In this document: piece after piece, positions 7,510 through 16,178 of the stretch
Layout: the number at the start of each line of letters is the position of its first letter
Position numbering within the stretch: position 1 is the stretch's first letter
Assembly (NCBI RefSeq): GCF_013408795.1
Contig: NZ_JACCCC010000001.1
Span: forward strand, 1,736,001-1,800,000
Source of the DNA: Spinactinospora alkalitolerans
GTDB lineage: Bacteria; Actinomycetota; Actinomycetes; Streptosporangiales; Streptosporangiaceae
Length of the DNA stretch: 64,000 nucleotides
Direction of reading: 5' to 3'
Position numbers and translations under genes: made by a program
Notes under the pieces: generated by a model
Database searches by the model: none
The model's input: the letters and a program-made list of their open reading frames with translations, nothing else
What the model was told of the DNA's origin: nothing

Positions 7510-9657
7510 ATGGTTACCTCCGCGGCACCCGGGACCACCGTCGGCAGCGACTCCGCCATGCGCGAGGCGGCCGAACGCCATCTGCGCGCGCTCGCCGGCG
7601 ACGCGGCGCGGCTGCGGGAGGACCAATGGGCGGCCATCCACGCGCTGGCCGCCGAGCGGCGCCGGGCACTCGTGGTGCAGCGCACCGGCTGGGGCAAGTC
7701 CGCGGTGTACTTCGTCGCCACCGCGCTGCGCCGCGCCGAGGGCGCGGGGCCCACCGTCATCATCTCGCCGCTGCTGGCCCTGATGCGCAACCAGATCGCC
7801 GCGGCCGAGCGCGCCGGCATCCGGGCCCACACCATCAACAGCGCCAACATCGATGCCTGGGCGCGGACCTACGCCGAGATCGAGGCCGGAGCGGTCGACG
7901 TGCTCCTGGTCAGCCCCGAGCGGCTGAACAACCCCGACTTCCGCGACCGGGTGCTGCCCGAGCTCGCCGCGGGGGCCGGCCTGGTGGTGATCGACGAGGC
8001 GCACTGCGTCTCCGACTGGGGCCACGACTTCCGGCCGGACTACCGCCGCATCCGCACCCTGCTGCGCGAACTCCCGTCCGGTATCCCCGTGCTGGCCACC
8101 ACGGCCACGGCCAACGAACGGGTCACCCGCGACGTCGCCGAGCAACTCGAGGTCGGCGACGACGCCGGCACGCTGGTGCTGCGCGGCGGGCTCGACCGCG
8201 AGAGCCTGCACCTGGCGGTGGTGGACCTGCCCGACAGCACCGCCCGACTGAGCTGGCTGGCCCAGCACCTCGACGAGCTGCCCGGATCGGGCATCGTCTA
8301 CACCCTCACCGTCGCCGCCGCCACCGAGACCGCGGCGTTCCTCGCCGAGCGGGGCCACGCCGTGCGCTCCTACAGCGGCCAGACCGATCAGGAGGAGCGG
8401 CAGCGGGCAGAGGACGACCTGCTGGGCAACCGGGTCAAGGCGCTGGTCGCCACGAGCGCGCTCGGGATGGGCTTCGACAAGTCCGATCTGGGTTTCGTCG
8501 TCCACCTGGGCGCGCCGCAGTCGCCGATCTCCTACTACCAGCAGGTCGGCCGGGCCGGCCGGGGCGTGGACCGGGCCGAGGTGATCCTGCTGCCGGGCCG
8601 CGAGGACCGCGACATCTGGGCCTACTTCGCCGGCCTGGCCTTCCCCCCGGAGGAGACCGTGCGCCGCACCCTCGACGCGCTCGCCCAGGCCGGCGGCCCG
8701 GTGTCGACCCAGCGCCTGGAGGCCCAGGTGGACCTGGCGCGCGGCAGGCTGGAGCAGATGCTCAAGGTGCTCGACGTCGACGGCGCCGTGCGCAGGGTGC
8801 GCGGCGGCTGGACCGCCACCGGCGCCCCGTGGGCCTACGACGCCGAACGCTACGCCGCGGTGGCCGCGGCCCGGAAGGCCGAGCAGCAGGCGATGCTCGA
8901 CTACATCGCCACCGACGGCTGCCGGATGGAGTTCCTGCGCCGCCAGCTCGACGACGCGGGGGCGCGCCCCTGCGGCCGCTGCGACGCCTGTACCGGGCGC
9001 GCGTGGCCGGTCGAGATCGACCCCGAGCAGCGGGAGGCCGCGGCCGGCCACCTCAGCCGCCCCGGCACCGCGATCGCGCCGCGCAGGCAGTGGCCCACCG
9101 GTATGGCCGCGCTCGACATCGACGCCGCGGGCACCATCCGGCCCGAACACCGCGCGGAGGAGGGCCGGGCGCTGGCCCGCCTCACCGACATCGGCTGGGG
9201 CAACACGCTGCGCCGCATCCTGGCCGAGGACGCGCCCGACGAGCCGGTGAGCGATCAGGTCTTCCAGGGTCTGATCACGGTGCTGGCGGCGTGGCCGTGG
9301 CGGGAGCGCCCGGTCGGCGTGGTGGCGATGCCCTCGGCGACCCGGCCGCGGATGATCACCGATCTGGCCGAGCGGCTGGCGAGGACGGGCCGCCTGGAGC
9401 CCGTCGGCCTCCTGGAGTACACCCGTCCGCAGGGCGCCGGCCCGCGTCGCCACAACAGCGCCCAGCGCCTCGCGTCGGTGTGGCACGCCCTCACCGTGCC
9501 CGACCGGGTCGGCGCGGCCCTCGCGCGCATCGACGGCCCGGTGCTGCTGGTCGACGACCACACCGACACCGGCTGGACCCTCACCGTGGCGGCCAGGCGG
9601 CTGCGCGAGGCCGGGGCCGAGGCCGTGCTCCCGCTGACCCTGGCCGCGCGGAGCTAG
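7510..9657 (+). CDS. recQ: RecQ-family ATP-dependent DNA helicase with C-terminal phosphoribosyltransferase-like domain
   Basis: 715 residues; ATG with AAGGGG 6 bases upstream. RecA-like domain 1 has Walker A GWGKS (60-64) and Walker B DEAH (162-165), followed by the RecQ loop CVSDWGHDFRPDY. Domain 2 has TSALGMGFDKSDL and QVGRAGRG. The RecQ zinc site is C471, C488, C491, C494. Unlike E. coli RecQ, there is no HRDC domain. Instead the last 150 residues end in VLLVDDHTDTGWTLTVAA (678-695), the PRPP-binding signature of type I phosphoribosyltransferases. It unwinds DNA 3' to 5' during repair and recombination; the role of the PRTase part is unknown. Fusions of this kind occur in actinobacteria. 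Divergent from GH81 and not in an operon. Confidence 0.88.
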   Translation: MVTSAAPGTTVGSDSAMREAAERHLRALAGDAARLREDQWAAIHALAAERRRALVVQRTGWGKSAVYFVATALRRAEGAGPTVIISPLLALMRNQIAAAERAGIRAHTINSANIDAWARTYAEIEAGAVDVLLVSPERLNNPDFRDRVLPELAAGAGLVVIDEAHCVSDWGHDFRPDYRRIRTLLRELPSGIPVLATTATANERVTRDVAEQLEVGDDAGTLVLRGGLDRESLHLAVVDLPDSTARLSWLAQHLDELPGSGIVYTLTVAAATETAAFLAERGHAVRSYSGQTDQEERQRAEDDLLGNRVKALVATSALGMGFDKSDLGFVVHLGAPQSPISYYQQVGRAGRGVDRAEVILLPGREDRDIWAYFAGLAFPPEETVRRTLDALAQAGGPVSTQRLEAQVDLARGRLEQMLKVLDVDGAVRRVRGGWTATGAPWAYDAERYAAVAAARKAEQQAMLDYIATDGCRMEFLRRQLDDAGARPCGRCDACTGRAWPVEIDPEQREAAAGHLSRPGTAIAPRRQWPTGMAALDIDAAGTIRPEHRAEEGRALARLTDIGWGNTLRRILAEDAPDEPVSDQVFQGLITVLAAWPWRERPVGVVAMPSATRPRMITDLAERLARTGRLEPVGLLEYTRPQGAGPRRHNSAQRLASVWHALTVPDRVGAALARIDGPVLLVDDHTDTGWTLTVAARRLREAGAEAVLPLTLAARS

Positions 9658-9997
9658 GGTTCCGAAGCCCGCCTCTGGGGTAAGGAGGCCTTGGCCGCAA
9701 GGGGTCTGCAAGGCCCGCCCCAGGAGGGGGTCCGTGCGGGTGCGTTCTCTCGTGTGGCCGAAGGCCCGTTGAGGTGAACTGCGCACCCGTGCGCGAAGCA
9801 GACCCGCGGCCTCCGGTTGGGACCGACACCGGGGGGTTCGGTCCAGACCGCAGGACATCCGGTGCGCTTCGCGCGGAGCCGGGCATCCCGCATATGGGCC
9901 TGCGGTCGCACGGCGGGCCGCCCGTTCACCGCGAACCCCTATGGCCGGGGTTTCGCACCCCAATGGTTAAGGCGGCGAATCCCCGGTGCTCGCAGCC
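9658..9997. other. 340-base gene-free interval with a family A repeat
   Basis: This lies between recQ (+) and the PfkB gene (-). I see no gene. It contains one copy of repeat family A (9701-9767), several small inverted repeats (for example CCGGGGTTTCG near 9945), and the word GTGCGCTTCGCGCG around 9860 that recurs near 59815 in the other repeat-rich interval. The shared content suggests both intervals collect the same repeat class. Confidence 0.55.
9701..9767 (+). repeat. Dispersed repeat family A, copy 1
   Basis: About 67 bases. It starts GGGGTCTGCAAGGCCCGCCC and ends CTCTCGTGTGGCCGAAGGCCC-like. Near-identical blocks occur at 59507-59578 (same orientation), 59434-59481 (left part only) and 59852-59922 (inverted). 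The conserved outer segments are GGGGTC(G)TG(A)AAG and TCTCTCG(C/T)GTGGCCGAAGGCCC. Confidence 0.65.
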
Positions 9998-10894
9998 TCA
10001 GCCCAGGTCGGGGCGGGCGCCGGGCTGGTGCAGGGCGCGGGCGGCCAGGCGCTGGGCGCCGGCCAGGGCGTCCTTGGGGTGCTTGCCCATGAGCCAGGGC
10101 GGGAGGAAGCCGGCGATGAACGCGTCACCCGCGCCGATCGACCCCGGGGAGGGCTCCACCGGCTCGGCGGGGACCACGACGATGTCGTCCCGGGTCTTGG
10201 AGGCCCACAGCGCACCGGCGTCACCCAGTTTGATCACGACGTTGGGGTACCAGGCCGTCAGCACCTTGGCGGCGGCCTCGGCCTCCTCGCGGCCGGTCAG
10301 CACGGTCGCCTGGTCGTTGTTGGCGAACAGCAGCCGCGCGCCGTTGGTCCAGTCGAGGAAGTGCTCGGCGCCGGCGCGCTCCAGCGGGGCGTGGGAACCG
10401 CCGTCGACCGAGATCGACATGCCCGACTCGCGCGCCATGCGCAGCGCCACCCGGGCGGCGCGGCGCGAGCCCTCGCTGAGCAGCGTGTACCCCGACAGGT
10501 GCAGGTGCCCGTCGGGCCCGAACACGTCGCGGGGCAGGTCCTCGGGCTGCAGCGCGGCGTTGGCGCCGGGGTCGCTGAGCATCGTGCGGTCGCCCCGGTG
10601 CGTGATCATGACCACGCAGGTGCCGGTGGGGCGCTCCGGGTCCATGACCATGCGGGCGTCGATGCCGTAGCCCATCAGCTCCATCTCGCGGGTGCGCCCC
10701 GTGATGTCGGAACCGCGCCGGCCGACAAGTGCGGTCTCGGCGCCCTCCAGGGCCAGCCACGCCGCCACGTTGGCGCCGGAGCCGCCGCCGTAGGTGATCA
10801 CCGACGCGGGGGTGTCGCTGCCGCGCGCCAATGGATGGAAAGCCCGCGCAACCGCATCGGTCATGAGATCACCGATCACGACCACTCGCGTCAT
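9998..10894 (-). CDS. PfkB-family carbohydrate kinase (ribokinase-like)
   Basis: 298 residues, the normal size for the family. The N-terminal signature is GGGSGANVAAWLALEG (about residues 37-52) and the C-terminal PfkB signature region is GSIGAGDAFIAGF, with the catalytic Asp in GAGD. The residues before GAGD (SI instead of the common DT) are slightly atypical. It phosphorylates a sugar or sugar-like alcohol using ATP; the substrate cannot be read from sequence (ribokinase, fructokinase, KDG kinase and adenosine kinase share this fold). It is a single gene facing away from the acetyltransferase gene and sits downstream of a repeat-bearing gap. Confidence 0.85.
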   Translation of the reverse strand: MTRVVVIGDLMTDAVARAFHPLARGSDTPASVITYGGGSGANVAAWLALEGAETALVGRRGSDITGRTREMELMGYGIDARMVMDPERPTGTCVVMITHRGDRTMLSDPGANAALQPEDLPRDVFGPDGHLHLSGYTLLSEGSRRAARVALRMARESGMSISVDGGSHAPLERAGAEHFLDWTNGARLLFANNDQATVLTGREEAEAAAKVLTAWYPNVVIKLGDAGALWASKTRDDIVVVPAEPVEPSPGSIGAGDAFIAGFLPPWLMGKHPKDALAGAQRLAARALHQPGARPDLG

Positions 10895-11090
10895 ACCGTC
10901 ACCACCTCGCCGACCGTTTTCGCGCGACGACCCGTCAAAAGCGTGCCCCTGACGTTAACAGGTTCCTGGGTTGCCATGGGTAACGAAGTGGCAGAAGAAC
11001 CATGTCACCGCCGACTCGGGCCCGGCCGCCCGAGCGGGGCCGAGCGGCGATCCGGGCCCTTCGCTCCCGCACGGCGGCGGCAAACTCGTT

Positions 11091-11096
11091 TACCCT
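11091..11096 (+). promoter_or_regulatory. -10 element for a leaderless mRNA of the GNAT/acyl-CoA ligase gene
   Basis: TACCCT (TAnnnT) ends 7 bases before the GTG at 11104. That spacing puts the transcription start on the start codon itself. No purine-rich ribosome binding site precedes that GTG, which fits leaderless translation. The -35 region is weak. Confidence 0.5.
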
Positions 11097-11103
11097 CAAA
11101 ACC

Positions 11104-13827
11104 GTGCAGCCTTACCCGAAACACTGGGAAGCCGACGTGGTCCTCACCGACGGCGGCACCGCGCATCTTCGGCCCATCACTCCCGAGGACGGCGACCTGC
11201 TCCAGGAGTTCCACTCCCGGTTGTCGCCCGAGACGATCTACTACCGCTTCTTCGCGCCCTATCCGAAGCTGTCCCGGCGCGACGTCGAACGGTTCACCAC
11301 CGTGGACTACGAGGACCGGGTGGCCCTCATCGCGACCATCGGCGAGCCCATGGTCGCCGTCGTGCGTTACGACAAGGTGAGCGGGGACGAGGCCGAGGTG
11401 GCCTTCGTCGTGGAGGACTCCCACCAGGGGCGCGGCATCGCCTCGGTGCTGCTGGAGCACATCGGGGCCGCCGCCCGCGAACGCGGCGTGCGGCGGTTCA
11501 TCGCCGACGTGCTGCCGGAGAACCGGCGCATGATCAACGTCTTCCGCGAGGCCGGGTACACCGCGCAGCAGACCTTCGACGAGGGCGTCATCCGGCTCAC
11601 CCTCGACCTGGAGCCCACCGAGGACTCCAGGGACGTCATGCGGGCCAGGGAGCAGCGCGCGGAGTCCCGTTCCATCGCCCGGCTGCTCTTCCCCGAGTCC
11701 GTCGCGGTCATCGGCGCCAGCAGGACCGCGCACACCATCGGCCAGACCTCGCTGCGCAACCTCATCGCCGGCGACTTCCAGGGCCCGGTCTTCCCGGTGC
11801 ACCCCGAGGCCAAGGCCGTCGCGGGCGTCCGCGCCTACCCCAGCGTCCTGGACATCCCGGACCCGGTCGACCTCGCCATCGTCGCGGTGCGCGCCGACAT
11901 GGTCGCCGACGTCGTCGACCAGTGCGCGCAGAAGGGCGTGTACGGGCTGGTGGTGGTGAGCTCCGGCTTCGGCGAGGCGGGCCCCGACGGGCGCGCCCGC
12001 CAGGACGAGCTGGTGCGCACCGCGCGGGCGGCGGGCATGCGCGTCATCGGGCCCAACTGCCTGGGCATCGCCAACACCGACCCCGCGGTCTCGCTGAACG
12101 CCACGCTGTCACCGGACATCCCCTCGCGCGGCCGGATCGGCTTCTTCTCCCAGTCCGGTGCGCTGGGCCGCGCGATCCTGCAGCGGGTCGCCCAGCGCGG
12201 CATGGGCCTGTCCACCTTCGTCTCCGCGGGCAACCGGGCCGACGTCTCGGGCAACGACCTCATGCAGTACTGGGAGGAGGACCCCGGCACCGAGGTCGTC
12301 CTGCAGTACCTGGAGTCGCTGGGCAACCCGCGCAAGTTCAGCCGGCTGGCCCGCAGGCTCGCCCAGCACAAGCCGGTCGTCGCCGTGCGCACCGGCGGCT
12401 CCTCCCAGGGCGTGCCCACCGGCCACGCCGCCAACGCGCTCGCGCTGCCCGACTACGCGGTGACCTCGCTGTTCCAGCAGGCCGGCGTCGTGCGGGTGGA
12501 GGACATCACGCAGATGTTCGACGTCGCCCAGCTGTTCGCCTACCAGCCGCTGCCCTCGGGGCCGCGCGTGGGCATCGTCGGCAACTCCGACTCCCTCGGC
12601 CTGCTGGCCAAGGACGCCTGCCTGCGTTCGGGCCTGCGGCCGCACGACCCGGTGGACCTGGGCCCCACCGCGACCGCCGCCGACTTCGACGCCGCGCTCA
12701 GCGCCGCGCTGGCCGACGAGTCGGTGCACTCCGTCGTCGTGGTGTTCATCCCCGCTCTGACGCCGATCTCCAGCGACGTGGCCGAGGTCATGCGGGCCAA
12801 GGCCGCTGCGTCCGGCAAGCCGATCGTCACCACCTACCTCGGCTACCAGGGGCTGCCGGAGGAGCTCCGGCAGGTCGACGAGGACGGCGAGACGCTGCGC
12901 GGGTCCGTGCCGTCCTACCCCGCGCCCGAGGACGCGGTGCGCGCGCTCGCCCACGCCACCCGGTACGCGATGTGGCGCGAGCGCGACCCCGGCCGACACC
13001 CCGAACTGGCCGGCATCGACCGCGCCGCGGCCCGCCGGCTCATCGGCGCCGCCCTCGCCGACGCCGAGGCCGCCGGCACCGCCCCGCACTCGGTCTGGTT
13101 CACCAGCGAACCGGTGCACAACGAGGAGACCGCGGTGGAGGCCGCCGTCGCGCGGCGGCTGCTGGACTGCTACGGCGTGCAGGTCTGGACCGACATCCCG
13201 GTGGCCTCGGGCGACGCCGCGGTCGCCGCGGCCGAGGAGCTCGGCTACCCGGTCGTCGTCAAGGCCAACGCCCCCGACCTGCGACTGCGGTCGGGCGGCA
13301 GCGGGATCCGCGCCGACCTGCGTTCGCCGGAGGACGTGCGGGGCGCCTACATCGCGCTGCACGACCGGCTCGGCGACGACGCCATGCTCGTGGTGCAGCG
13401 GATGGCCGTCCCCGGCGTGCCGACGGTGATCCGGGCGGGGGAGAACCCGTCGTTCGGATCGGTGGTCGCCTTCGGGCTCGCCGACGTCACCGCCGAACTG
13501 CTCGACGACCGCGCCTACCGGCTGGCCCCTCTGACCGACGCCGACGCCGCCGACCTGGTCCGAGCGGTACGCTCCTCGCCGCTGCTGTTCGGCCTGCCCG
13601 CTGGCGCCTCGTCACTGGCCGACCAGCCCAACGTGGAGGCGCTGGAGGAGCTGCTGATCCGGGTCTCGCGCCTGGTCGACGCGCTGCCGGAGGTCACCCA
13701 CGTCGACCTGGACCCGGTCATCGTCAACGCCGACGGCGCCCACGTCCTGGGCGCCCGCGTCTGGCTGCGCGAGGCGCCCGAAGTCCGTCTCGACTACGGC
13801 CCCCGGCGACTGCGGGTTCCGTATTAG
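11104..13827 (+). CDS. Bifunctional GNAT acetyltransferase / NDP-forming acyl-CoA synthetase-like protein
   Basis: 907 residues. Residues 10-175 are a GNAT domain, with acetyl-CoA loop DSHQGRGIASVLLEHI and GVRRFIADVLPENRRMI. From about 190 come a CoA-binding Rossmann domain (FPESVAVIGASRTAHTIG), the succinyl-CoA-ligase-like region (GRIGFFSQSGALG, VVSSGFGEAG) and a C-terminal ATP-grasp half (GYPVVVKANAPDLRLRSGGSG). In actinobacteria such proteins act as protein lysine acetyltransferases of the Pat class that control acyl-CoA synthetases; some may keep ligase activity. I chose GTG 11104 because family similarity starts just after it and a TAnnnT box sits 7 bases upstream. An ATG at 11002 would add 34 low-complexity residues. 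It is monocistronic. Confidence 0.87.
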   Translation: MQPYPKHWEADVVLTDGGTAHLRPITPEDGDLLQEFHSRLSPETIYYRFFAPYPKLSRRDVERFTTVDYEDRVALIATIGEPMVAVVRYDKVSGDEAEVAFVVEDSHQGRGIASVLLEHIGAAARERGVRRFIADVLPENRRMINVFREAGYTAQQTFDEGVIRLTLDLEPTEDSRDVMRAREQRAESRSIARLLFPESVAVIGASRTAHTIGQTSLRNLIAGDFQGPVFPVHPEAKAVAGVRAYPSVLDIPDPVDLAIVAVRADMVADVVDQCAQKGVYGLVVVSSGFGEAGPDGRARQDELVRTARAAGMRVIGPNCLGIANTDPAVSLNATLSPDIPSRGRIGFFSQSGALGRAILQRVAQRGMGLSTFVSAGNRADVSGNDLMQYWEEDPGTEVVLQYLESLGNPRKFSRLARRLAQHKPVVAVRTGGSSQGVPTGHAANALALPDYAVTSLFQQAGVVRVEDITQMFDVAQLFAYQPLPSGPRVGIVGNSDSLGLLAKDACLRSGLRPHDPVDLGPTATAADFDAALSAALADESVHSVVVVFIPALTPISSDVAEVMRAKAAASGKPIVTTYLGYQGLPEELRQVDEDGETLRGSVPSYPAPEDAVRALAHATRYAMWRERDPGRHPELAGIDRAAARRLIGAALADAEAAGTAPHSVWFTSEPVHNEETAVEAAVARRLLDCYGVQVWTDIPVASGDAAVAAAEELGYPVVVKANAPDLRLRSGGSGIRADLRSPEDVRGAYIALHDRLGDDAMLVVQRMAVPGVPTVIRAGENPSFGSVVAFGLADVTAELLDDRAYRLAPLTDADAADLVRAVRSSPLLFGLPAGASSLADQPNVEALEELLIRVSRLVDALPEVTHVDLDPVIVNADGAHVLGARVWLREAPEVRLDYGPRRLRVPY

Positions 13828-13871
13828 CCGCGATCAGCCGCGGTCGGCCGCGGTCGGCCGTTCTCCGGCCC

Positions 13872-14024
13872 TCACGCCGGTTCGGGCTGCGGTTCGGGAT
13901 CGGGCGGCATCGGGCCCGGAGGCTCGGGCGGGACGGGGCTGGGCTCGGGCGGGGCCGGCTCCGGATCGGGCAGGGGTGGTCCGGGCGGCGGCGGTGTCGG
14001 TACGGGAGGCACTGTCGCGTCCAT
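13872..14024 (-). CDS. Possible 50-residue proline-rich small protein
   Basis: An ATG at 14024 is preceded by TAGGGGGG at good distance and opens a 50-codon frame ending at 13872. The product is almost only Pro, Glu, Gly, Ala and Asp (PPVPTPPPPGPPLPDPEPAP and similar), with no Cys, Lys or aromatic residues. Composition like this can arise by chance in GC-rich non-coding DNA, so the ribosome binding site is the main support. No function is proposed. It lies in the 297-base gap between the GNAT fusion and the DUF5998 gene, and otherwise I see nothing in that gap. Confidence 0.35.
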   Translation of the reverse strand: MDATVPPVPTPPPPGPPLPDPEPAPPEPSPVPPEPPGPMPPDPEPQPEPA

Positions 14025-14124
14025 GCCGCCCCCCTACCCGGATCGTGGTGCGTTACCCGTGGTGCCGCTGCGCCGACCGCCGGCGCGGGTGCGTTCGGTC
14101 ACCGGGAGAGGGCAGGATGGGAGC

Positions 14125-14718
14125 ATGAGGAAAACGCGTGCTGTGTCCACCGACTGGCGCCTGGAGATCGAGCGCAGCGGGTACTACCCGGGACTCGTGG
14201 CCGACGCCGTGGCCGCGACCCTCGGCGGGGAGACCGCCGATGCCTCCGTGGTCCACCACGAGGCGACCTTCGATCCCGGCATGGAGGTGCGGCGGCACAT
14301 CACCGTCCTGGTGCTCACCCCGACCCGGCTGATCGTGTGCCACACCGACGAGCACCCGCCGGCCGCCCCCGAAGAGCGCCCGCACGCCTCCACCACCACC
14401 GACGCCATCAAGCTCGGCACCATCCAGTCCGTCGCGCTGACCAGGGTCGTCCCCGACCCCGCGGCCTACGTCCCCGGCACGCCGCCGAGCGAGGTCGTGC
14501 TGAGCATCAACCTCGCCGTCAACTGGGGCGCCATCGCCCACATCGACCTCGAACCCGCCGCGTGCGCCGACGAGTCCTGCGACCTGGACCACGGCTACAC
14601 CGGGGCGATCACCGCCGAGCCGCTGACGCTGCGGGTCAGCCAGGCCGCCGACGGCGCCGACGCCGTCGCCAACATGGTCGACTTCGCCCAGGCGCTGTCG
14701 GAGGCCACCACCCGGTGA
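14125..14718 (+). CDS. DUF5998 family protein
   Basis: 197 residues from the ATG at 14125, which follows GGATGGGAG. The protein starts RKTRAVSTDWRLEIERSGYYPGLV and has the family features: HHEATFD, RRHITVLVLTPTRLIVCHTDEH, an extended middle region, and an acidic segment with CADESCDLDHGYTG, which contains two cysteines. No catalytic motif is recognised. I see no signal peptide or membrane helix, so it is cytosolic. In actinobacterial genomes DUF5998 proteins commonly sit immediately upstream of the nucleotide-pyrophosphatase-like phosphodiesterase found here 82 bases downstream, so the two are likely co-transcribed and functionally linked. Function unknown. Confidence 0.8.
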   Translation: MRKTRAVSTDWRLEIERSGYYPGLVADAVAATLGGETADASVVHHEATFDPGMEVRRHITVLVLTPTRLIVCHTDEHPPAAPEERPHASTTTDAIKLGTIQSVALTRVVPDPAAYVPGTPPSEVVLSINLAVNWGAIAHIDLEPAACADESCDLDHGYTGAITAEPLTLRVSQAADGADAVANMVDFAQALSEATTR

Positions 14719-14800
14719 CACCGCCGCAGCGGGGCGCCGCCCGGCGGCGGAGCCGACCGGGGACCGGCGGGTCCGAAGAAGCCGATGAGGAAGGGGTCAA

Positions 14801-15943
14801 GTGAGCACGGACACCGCGGGCTTCGAGACGCCGCGCTACGGCGCGGCGTCACTGGCCGATCTCGCGCCCTCGGTGCTCGCCTCGCTGGGGGTCGAAGGGG
14901 AGCCCAACGCGCTCGGCCTGCCGCCGACCCGCCGGGCCTGCGTGCTCCTCGTCGACGGCATGGGCTGGGAACCGCTGCGCGCCAACCGCGGCCGCGCCCC
15001 GTTCCTGGCCTCACTGCTCGACGCGGCCGGGCCCATCACGGCGGGCTTCCCCACGACCACGGCCACCAGCCTCACCTCGTTCGGCACCGGGTGCGCGCCC
15101 GGCGGCCACGGCATCCTCGGCTACCAGGTCGCCGTCCCCGGCCGCGACCGGATCATGAACTCGCTGCGCTGGGACGCCGAGATCGACCCCGCGGTCTGGC
15201 AGCCCCGGCGCACCGTCTACCAGCGGGCCGAGGCCGCCGGTGTGACCACCGCCTACATCGCCGAGGGAAGGTTCGAGGGCACCGGGTTCAGCCGCGCCTC
15301 AGCGCGCGGCAGCCGCTACGTCGCGGCCGACGACATCACCGAGCTGGCCGTCAAGGCCGAGGCCGCACTGGAGTCGGCCGACCGCGGCTACGTCTTCGTC
15401 TACCACTCCGACCTCGACACCTACGGCCACATGTTCGGGGTGGACTCGCCGTACTGGCGGCACCACCTCGGCCTGGTGGACCGGCTCGCCGAGCAGCTCG
15501 CCGACGCGCTGCCGGCCGACTCCGCGCTCTACGTCACCGCCGACCACGGCATGGTCGACACCGGCCCCGACGGCCGGATCGACGTGGAGTCCGACCCGGA
15601 GCTGAGCGCGGGCGTCCGCCTGCTCGCCGGTGAGGCCAGGGTCCGCCAGGTCCACGCCCGCGACGGCGCGGCCGACGACGTGCTCGCCGCGTGGCGGGAG
15701 CGGCTGGCCGGGCGGGCGGTGGTGGTCGGCCGTGCCGAGGCCGTGGCGGCCGGGTGGTTCGGCGCGGTGGCCGATGAGTTCCTGCCGCGCATCGGCGACG
15801 TCCTGGCGCTGGCGCGCGACGGCGTCGCGCTCGTCGCCCCGGTCGGTGAACCGGTGGAGTCGCGGCTCGTCGGCCAGCACGGCTCGCTGACCCCGGCCGA
15901 ACTCCGCGTGCCGCTGCTGCGCGCGAGCCCGGCCGTCTGCTGA
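14801..15943 (+). CDS. Alkaline phosphatase superfamily protein, nucleotide pyrophosphatase/phosphodiesterase-like
   Basis: 380 residues; GTG start with GGAAGGGG upstream. The N-terminal metal-binding motif is VLLVDGMGWEPLR (about residues 49-61). The nucleophile region is GFPTTTATSLTSFGTGCAPGGHGILGY, with the catalytic Thr in FPTTTATS. Later metal ligands are visible in VYHSDLDTYGH and VTADHGMVD. This is the NPP branch of the superfamily, which hydrolyses phosphodiester or pyrophosphate bonds with two Zn ions. There is no signal peptide, so it is cytoplasmic, unlike many NPPs. It follows the DUF5998 gene as a probable two-gene operon. Confidence 0.87.
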   Translation: MSTDTAGFETPRYGAASLADLAPSVLASLGVEGEPNALGLPPTRRACVLLVDGMGWEPLRANRGRAPFLASLLDAAGPITAGFPTTTATSLTSFGTGCAPGGHGILGYQVAVPGRDRIMNSLRWDAEIDPAVWQPRRTVYQRAEAAGVTTAYIAEGRFEGTGFSRASARGSRYVAADDITELAVKAEAALESADRGYVFVYHSDLDTYGHMFGVDSPYWRHHLGLVDRLAEQLADALPADSALYVTADHGMVDTGPDGRIDVESDPELSAGVRLLAGEARVRQVHARDGAADDVLAAWRERLAGRAVVVGRAEAVAAGWFGAVADEFLPRIGDVLALARDGVALVAPVGEPVESRLVGQHGSLTPAELRVPLLRASPAVC

Positions 15944-16178
15944 GACCGCCTCGGTCCCGCCCGGCCTCAGTCGTCGGCGGCCAGGCGGACAGGCAGCGGG
16001 TTCCAGGTGCCCAGGCGAGCTTGCGACGGTTCTCAACGCGCCCGCCCGGACCCACCGCCGTCCTCGCCGGACCTTCCGAAAGAGGCGGGAGGCCGGACCG
16101 CGCGGAGGCGGGGCCGATATCTTCGAGGTCACCCAAGAGGGGCCGTGCAGGCCACTGACGACGATGGAAGGGGCACCC

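Noticed and set aside
7396-9963. An 855-codon frame on the minus strand across recQ
   Set aside because: Low-complexity Arg/Gly/His translation without homology features; the plus strand has all RecQ motifs.
11002-11103. ATG 11002 as the start of the GNAT/acyl-CoA ligase fusion
   Set aside because: It would add 34 Arg/Ala/Pro residues unlike the family, and the -10 box at 11091 would lie inside the gene.
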